Of a stretch of 64,000 nucleotides of DNA, positions 59,404-64,000 are shown in pieces. The notes beneath the pieces were generated by a model that worked only from the letters and a program-made list of their open reading frames with translations, was not told where the DNA came from and did not search any database. A program made the translations under genes and the position numbers. Source of the DNA: Rhodanobacteraceae bacterium (GTDB taxonomy: Bacteria; Pseudomonadota; Gammaproteobacteria; Xanthomonadales; Rhodanobacteraceae). The stretch is from NCBI GenBank assembly GCA_027019085.1, contig JALUXG010000006.1, positions 1 to 64,000 of the forward strand. Direction: 5' to 3'. How positions within the stretch are numbered: the stretch's first letter is position 1; every line of letters begins with the position of its first letter.

Positions 59404-59915
59404 TCCGTTCCTGCAAATCCGCATGTCGCCGGACCCGGCCCGGTCAGTCGTTTCGCTGACGCCCGGTCTCACTGGTGTTTTCCCGAAAGCGAAGCAGGCT
59501 GCATCTACCGGCCATGCGTCCCGTGGGCCGGTTTGTGCAGGTGTTGTGGATCTGTCGGGCTCAGCACTTCACCGGGACACTGCAGGCATGGTCCGGCATG
59601 CAGCCGTCATGGCGCACTGTACCTGCGTTGTGCCTGAGTTGGACCTGGGTCGTGCGGCTGGTTATTCTTCTTGTCAGTTGCATTTCAGGTTCGTCATCCG
59701 CGGCGAGAACTGATATCAGGCATGAAGGTGCCCGATATCGTGGGGGCGGTCCGGAATGTGCTCCCGAATCCGGAACGGGCATGCTTTTACACGGTTGCCG
59801 TCATCGACAACCTGCCGGTTCTGGCGCGTTGAGATGGGCGGAGATGTTGCCCGAGGGCCATATGCTGCAATTTGCCTGGCCATGGGCATGGGGCAAGAAG
59901 GGGGAGACACTATCC
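59404..59915 (+). other. Gene-free spacer after tRNA-Lys
   Basis: I see no convincing gene in these 512 bases. A frame continuous with the amidohydrolase runs in from 59475 and another spans 59423-59713, but neither has a family match, signal peptide or ribosome site. The spacer holds the promoter of the amidohydrolase pair; the GGGGGAGA ribosome site is at its end. Confidence 0.45.
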
Positions 59916-61349
59916 ATGATGACCACTGCAAAGCGAAATCACCGTCTGTCATCCGGACTGGCCGTTGTTGCCGCCAGCCTGGCCATTGCTGCATGCCAGC
60001 CGGGCGAAAAGCAGGGTCGGTATGTGAGCATCAACCGTGATCCCTTTCCCTCCACCTACACGCCGCTTCCGGGCAAGCTGACGCTGATCCGCAATGTCAC
60101 CCTTCTCGACGGCAGGGGTGGCAAGATCGCGGATGCATCGCTGTTGATGAAAGACGGCAAGATCCAGGCTTTTGGCAAGAACGTGCCTGCACCCGATGGC
60201 GCTCTGGTCATCGAAGGCAAGGGCCGTTGGCTGACGCCGGGCATCATCGATGTGCACAGTCACCTGGGGGTCTATCCCAGTCCGGCCGTGAAATCGACCT
60301 CGGACGGCAACGAAGTCGGCGAGCCGGTCACGCCGGATGTATGGGCCGAGCATTCGGTCTGGCCGCAGGATGCCGGCTTCACTCGTGCCATGGCCGGTGG
60401 CGTGACATCACTGGAAATCCTTCCCGGCTCCGCCAACCTGTTCGGCGGACGATCGGTCGTACTGAAAAACGTACCCGGACGCAGCGTCCAGGACATGAAG
60501 TTTCCGGGAGCACCTTATGGGCTGAAAATGGCCTGCGGAGAAAATCCCAAGCGGGTGTATGGCGGCGGGCGCAATAACACCTCGCACCGGCCATCGACCA
60601 ACATGGGCGACGTGGCCGGATATCGCCAGGCCTGGGCGGATGCCCAGGCCTATCAGCGAGCCTGGGACAAATACGACAGGGACTTCAAGGCCGGCAAGGA
60701 CGTGCTTCCTCCGCGGCGTGACCTGAAGATGGACACATTGGCGGCGGTGCTGCGTGGTGACATTCGCGTGCAGATGCACTGTTATCGCGCCGACCAGATG
60801 GCCGTGATGATGGATGTGATGAAGGAATTTCATTATCGGATCGCCGCATTCCATCATGCGGTGGAAGCCTACAAGATTGCCGACAAACTGCGGAAAAACG
60901 GTATTTGTTCCGCCATGTGGGCCGACTGGTGGGGCTTCAAGATGGAAGCCTATGACGGTATTCGTGAAAATATCGCCTTCGTGCACAAGGCCGGCGCCTG
61001 CGCCATTGTCCATTCGGACGACCCCTTCGGCATCCAGCGACTCAACCAGGAAGCAGCCAAGGCGCTGGCCGATGGTCGTCGCGCCGGCCTCGACATTTCC
61101 AGGGCCGATGCCTGGAAATGGCTCTCGATCAATCCTGCCAGGGCGCTGGGTATTGAAGCACGCACCGGTTCGATCGAAGTCGGCAAGGATGCCGATGTGG
61201 TGCTCTGGTCGGGAGACCCCTTCAGCGTCTATACCAAAGCCGACATGACCTTCGTCGATGGCGCCGTGGTATGGGACCGTCACGACAGGACGCATCAGCC
61301 GGTTGCCGATTTTGAACTTGGTCAGGTCGGTGAGGGAGACGTGAAATGA
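59916..61349 (+). CDS. Secreted amidohydrolase, probable lipoprotein
   Basis: A 477-residue metal-dependent amidohydrolase. Signal peptide with lipobox (ASLAIAAC), then the family N-terminal sandwich (LIRNVTLLDGRGGKIADASLLMKDGKIQAFG) and the metal motif WLTPGIIDVHSHLGVYPS with His114 and His116. Later ligands are probably in VQMHCYRADQMAVMM and AFHHAVEAYKIA, and Asp in CAIVHSDDPFGIQRLNQEA. GGGGGAGA precedes the ATG at 59916. It overlaps the following amidohydrolase by four bases (ATGA). The pair resembles imidazolonepropionase-like periplasmic enzymes; the substrate is unknown. Confidence 0.85.
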   Translation: MMTTAKRNHRLSSGLAVVAASLAIAACQPGEKQGRYVSINRDPFPSTYTPLPGKLTLIRNVTLLDGRGGKIADASLLMKDGKIQAFGKNVPAPDGALVIEGKGRWLTPGIIDVHSHLGVYPSPAVKSTSDGNEVGEPVTPDVWAEHSVWPQDAGFTRAMAGGVTSLEILPGSANLFGGRSVVLKNVPGRSVQDMKFPGAPYGLKMACGENPKRVYGGGRNNTSHRPSTNMGDVAGYRQAWADAQAYQRAWDKYDRDFKAGKDVLPPRRDLKMDTLAAVLRGDIRVQMHCYRADQMAVMMDVMKEFHYRIAAFHHAVEAYKIADKLRKNGICSAMWADWWGFKMEAYDGIRENIAFVHKAGACAIVHSDDPFGIQRLNQEAAKALADGRRAGLDISRADAWKWLSINPARALGIEARTGSIEVGKDADVVLWSGDPFSVYTKADMTFVDGAVVWDRHDRTHQPVADFELGQVGEGDVK

Positions 61350-62608
61350 GATCCGCAATCATCCTGGCCGGCATGGTCCTGTGTGCCTTGTTGCTGACTG
61401 CACCGGTTTTGGCCGACAACTATGCGATCACCGGCGGCACGGCCTACACCCATGGTGGCAGGGGCAAGGTGGAGCGTGCGACGGTACTGATTTCCGACGG
61501 CAAGATCGTGTCGGTCATTCCCGACGGAAAAGTGCCGGACGGTTATGAACGGATCGATGCACGGGGAAAATGGATCACGGTCGGTTTCATGGTTTCCGCC
61601 ACATCCCTGGGTCTGGGTGAGATCGGCATTTCGGCAGACATCAATGACGCGCGTAGCGAGAAGGCAAAGCATACTCTGGGTCTGGATCCGGCCGATGGCT
61701 ACAACCCGGACAGCACGCTGATTCCGGTTACCCGTATCGAGGGAGTGACCCGCGCCAGCGTGAACCTGACCGGGGGCAAGGACATGTGGCTGGGGCAGGG
61801 CATGGTGGTGAACCTCGGCCGTGGAACCGATACGATCGACCGCCATCGGGCCTACATCGGGCTCGATATCTCCGAGCACGGGGCCCGCACGGGTGGAGGT
61901 AGCCGACCTGCCATGTGGGACGCGATCCGGGCGAAATTTGATGCGGCCGATCCGCGTACTGGTCGCTCGCAGAGGAAAAAGGGCGCCGAACCCGATGCCG
62001 ACGTGGAAGCTCTGAGGGGCTTGTTCACGCACAAGGCGTTCCTGCTGGTGGTGGCCAACCGGACGTCGGACATCCGCAAGGTCATGGCCCTCAAGCAGCG
62101 GTACGGTTTCGATGTCATCGTGGCGGGTGGTGCAGAGGCCTGGCGTGTCGCCGATGATCTGGCACGAGCCCGCATTCCCGTGGTTCTCAACCCATTGCAG
62201 AACCTGCCGAGGAGTTTCGACGAACTGGGCGCCACCGGAGCCAATGCTGCGCGTCTGGCTCGTGCCGGCGTCAAGGTCGCCTTTCTTGCTCCTGACACCC
62301 ACAATGCGCGCCTGCTGCCCCAGTCGGCAGGCAATGCCGTTGCCATGGGCATGCGCTGGACCGACGCGGTGGATGCCATCAGTGTGAATCCCGCGGAAAT
62401 CTTCGGTATAGCCGACCATTACGGCACGCTCGAAAAAGGCATGGATGCCGATGTGGTGATCTGGAATGGGGACCCGCTGGAGGTCATGACCAGTCCGGAT
62501 GCGGTGTTCGTCAAGGGACAGGCAATCCCCATGCGCTCGCGTCAGACCGCGTTGCGGGATCGTTACGAAACGCTGACGCGTTCTCCGCAATACAGGCGTT
62601 TGCAGTAA
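61346..62608 (+). CDS. Secreted amidohydrolase-like protein without the HxH metal motif
   Basis: A 420-residue protein of the amidohydrolase superfamily with a signal peptide (ILAGMVLCALLLTAPVLA), N-terminal sandwich (YAITGGTAYTHGGRGKVERATVLISDGKIVSVIP) and the usual C-terminal return (EIFGIADHYGTLEKGMDADVVIWNGDPLEV). Where family members read PGxIDxHxH, this one reads WITVGFMVSATSLGLGEIG, so the first two metal ligands are absent. It probably forms a complex with, or supports, the intact amidohydrolase encoded just before it with a four-base overlap. Independent catalysis is doubtful. Confidence 0.8.
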   Translation: MRSAIILAGMVLCALLLTAPVLADNYAITGGTAYTHGGRGKVERATVLISDGKIVSVIPDGKVPDGYERIDARGKWITVGFMVSATSLGLGEIGISADINDARSEKAKHTLGLDPADGYNPDSTLIPVTRIEGVTRASVNLTGGKDMWLGQGMVVNLGRGTDTIDRHRAYIGLDISEHGARTGGGSRPAMWDAIRAKFDAADPRTGRSQRKKGAEPDADVEALRGLFTHKAFLLVVANRTSDIRKVMALKQRYGFDVIVAGGAEAWRVADDLARARIPVVLNPLQNLPRSFDELGATGANAARLARAGVKVAFLAPDTHNARLLPQSAGNAVAMGMRWTDAVDAISVNPAEIFGIADHYGTLEKGMDADVVIWNGDPLEVMTSPDAVFVKGQAIPMRSRQTALRDRYETLTRSPQYRRLQ

Positions 62609-62642
62609 ATCAGGGTGGGTCGGATCCGGCAGCCTGGCGCTT

Positions 62643-63119
62643 TCACAGGCGCACTTTGCATCGGCGCGCGGACCTCGATGGAGAGGCCTGCGCAGACCGG
62701 TTCAGAACATGCGCAGCCGACACGCATTGTGCACGAGCGATCTGGTTCGAGGTAGCCGGATATATCGGTCCCGCGAAGTTTCCCGCCTGAACGCGCCTGC
62801 AGGTTTCAGCGAACCCTGGTCGTTCGAGCGCTTTTGTGGTGGTATCGGGCGTGCGCGAGGATCGGTGACATTCCGACTCGTGGCCACAGGAGGCGTTATC
62901 GTCGCCGAGCGCCGGGTGTTCATGCAGGCGACGGACAAATTGCAGGGATTGGTCCTGCAATCCCGCGACAGTTCCCATGCTCTGCCTGTGGTAGAGCGCT
63001 GCCAATTGCAGGGCATCCTGTTCCAGATCGTGATCGCCCAGGTCGCGGCATTGGCGGGCCAGGCGCATCCACATGGCAACCTGGCGCAAGGCATGTTCTG
63101 CAGGAGTGCGGCGAGACAT
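62643..63119 (-). CDS. Hypothetical protein, uncertain
   Basis: I do not recognise this 158-residue frame. The first 70 residues (SRRTPAEHALRQVAMWMRLAR and LEQDALQLAALYHRQSM) look like a helical, protein-like segment; the rest is Arg/Thr/Ser-rich and may be spurious. There is no good ribosome site. Frames on the opposite strand over the same bases look worse. It lies alone in the 645-base stretch (62609-63253) between the amidohydrolases and the response regulator; nothing else was recognised in that stretch. Confidence 0.3.
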   Translation of the reverse strand: MSRRTPAEHALRQVAMWMRLARQCRDLGDHDLEQDALQLAALYHRQSMGTVAGLQDQSLQFVRRLHEHPALGDDNASCGHESECHRSSRTPDTTTKALERPGFAETCRRVQAGNFAGPIYPATSNQIARAQCVSAAHVLNRSAQASPSRSARRCKVRL

Positions 63120-63253
63120 CTTGCAAGCTCTTGTGAAGAGCCCGTAGTGTCACCTTTCAGCATTGCAGCGGCATGCTGACGGGATGACGATGTCATGAAT
63201 CCGGAATACCGTGTTTGCCCGGGATTATCCAGGGGCTTGCCGCCGGTATTGGA

Positions 63254-63895
63254 TCAGAGCGATCCCAGCTGCTGCGATGCCACCACGGCCTCGACCCGAT
63301 TGCGCACATTGAGGGCACGGAAGATGGCAGCGAGGTGGATCTTCACCGTGCCTTCGCTGATGCCGAGTTCGCGGGCGATGACCTTGTTCGGGCTGCCCCG
63401 GGACAGCAGTCGAAGTACGTCGATCTGGCGTTCGGTGAGCAGCTCGGCCAGTTGCTCCTCATGCTCCGGGTCGCTGGTGGGTGGAGATGCGTATCCGTCG
63501 GCATGCATTGCCATCGGCGGGATGTAGGTGCTGCCGGATAGCACCAGGCGAATGGCCGACAGCATGATGTCGGGGGGGTAGGACTTGGGCAGGTAACCGT
63601 GCGCTCCCTGATTGATCAGTTTCTGCATCAGCGCGCCGTCCTCGCAGGCGGACAGCACCAGCACGCGCATTTTCGGGCGAAGGCGCAGCACTTCGGAGAT
63701 GTGCTGGCTGCCCTGCGCGCCCGGCATGGAAAGATCGATCAGTGCCAGGTCGGGTGACGGTCCCTCCCTGAGTAGCTGGTGAAGCTGCTCCACCGACTGG
63801 GCTACGGTGAAATGCATGTCCGGATCCAGCCTGGACAGATTCAGCTTCATACCCTCGATGACCAGGGGATGGTCGTCCGCGATCAGTACGCGCAT
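63254..63895 (-). CDS. NarL/FixJ-family response regulator
   Basis: A 213-residue two-component regulator with an N-terminal receiver (VLIADDHPLVIEGMKLNL, phospho-acceptor Asp in LALIDLSMPGAQG, VLVLSACED, Lys in GYLPKSY) and a LuxR-type helix-turn-helix (LTERQIDVLRLLSRGSPNKVIARELGISEGTVKIHLAAIFRALNV). The ATG at 63895 gives the canonical receiver start MRVLIADDHP; upstream in-frame residues are not family-like. No kinase gene is present in the window; the partner, if adjacent, would be beyond 64000. Target genes unknown. Confidence 0.92.
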   Translation of the reverse strand: MRVLIADDHPLVIEGMKLNLSRLDPDMHFTVAQSVEQLHQLLREGPSPDLALIDLSMPGAQGSQHISEVLRLRPKMRVLVLSACEDGALMQKLINQGAHGYLPKSYPPDIMLSAIRLVLSGSTYIPPMAMHADGYASPPTSDPEHEEQLAELLTERQIDVLRLLSRGSPNKVIARELGISEGTVKIHLAAIFRALNVRNRVEAVVASQQLGSL

Positions 63896-64000
63896 CACGG
63901 CTCTCCGTGTGGGGTGTTGATTCTCGCGCATGCATTGCACGGTCGGCAAGTCATGCGTCTATGGCTTTCGTACTAGCCAGGTGCCGGTGATTGTGTGTTG

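Noticed and set aside
59423-59713. A 96-codon open frame after tRNA-Lys
   Set aside because: No ribosome site, no recognisable motif and composition unlike neighbouring genes.
59328-59915. tRNA-Lys as an integration site for a mobile element
   Set aside because: No integrase gene and no repeat of the tRNA 3' end were found in the downstream 4 kb.
62709-63179. A plus-strand frame opposite the uncertain hypothetical gene
   Set aside because: Its translation has no recognisable segment and is less protein-like than the minus-strand frame.

Overview
The window looks like a chromosomal segment of a high-GC gammaproteobacterium of the order Xanthomonadales, most likely Rhodanobacteraceae or Xanthomonadaceae. 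I infer this from gene order and family membership: pilS/pilR beside sucCD, aspS-yebC-ruvCA-kup-ruvB-ybgC-tolQRAB-pal-cpoB-queE-queC-tRNA-Lys, TonB-receptor sugar loci, and a fused glucosylglycerol-phosphate phosphatase/synthase. No phage, plasmid, insertion sequence or CRISPR array was seen. Most of the content is core housekeeping genes interrupted by a few accessory blocks.

Layout. 0-4.4 kb: a disrupted 3' piece of nadA, then nadB, fabA-fabB and a hemolysin-III-type membrane protein. 4.5-8.0 kb (minus strand): a ubiD-ubiU-ubiV operon pointing to oxygen-independent ubiquinone synthesis. 8.35-8.8 kb: ssb with a clear terminator. 9.0-21.3 kb: pilR and pilS, normally adjacent, held apart by a carbohydrate-utilisation cassette. 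That cassette contains a secreted GH65 enzyme, a TonB-dependent receptor, a cytoplasmic GH65 phosphorylase fused to beta-phosphoglucomutase, and a divergent LacI regulator with tandem palindromic operators over a recognisable promoter. 21.6-32.6 kb: a dihydrolipoamide-dehydrogenase-like flavoprotein without redox cysteines, sucC-sucD, nadE, bamD, rluD, pgeF and clpB with a heat-shock-type promoter. 32.7-44.4 kb: envelope and accessory functions (a GH17 membrane enzyme, an old yellow enzyme homologue, an MFS transporter, ggpPS, a second TonB receptor, an FmdB zinc ribbon, a sodium:solute symporter). 44.6-59.4 kb: the conserved aspS to tRNA-Lys block, including the Holliday-junction genes ruvC, ruvA and ruvB and the complete Tol-Pal operon followed by queuosine genes. 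59.9-62.6 kb: two overlapping secreted amidohydrolases. 63.3-63.9 kb: a NarL-type response regulator.

How the genes work together. In the sugar cassette the receptor would bring an alpha-glucoside across the outer membrane. The secreted GH65 enzyme could trim it in the periplasm. The cytoplasmic fusion would convert imported disaccharide to glucose and beta-glucose 1-phosphate, then to glucose 6-phosphate. The LacI repressor sits over the promoter. No inner-membrane sugar permease is encoded in the cassette. The Tol-Pal block couples outer-membrane constriction to division, and CpoB links it to peptidoglycan synthesis. The ubi operon suggests respiration on quinone under low oxygen.

Most unusual features: the sugar cassette splitting pilS from pilR, the GH65-phosphoglucomutase fusion, a pair of 91-nt long-hairpin elements that bracket ruvB in inverted orientation although their loops are in the same orientation, and the cysteine-free flavoprotein upstream of sucC. 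I see no strong case for a wholly new multi-gene system. The sugar cassette and the ruvB hairpins are the best candidates for something not yet described.
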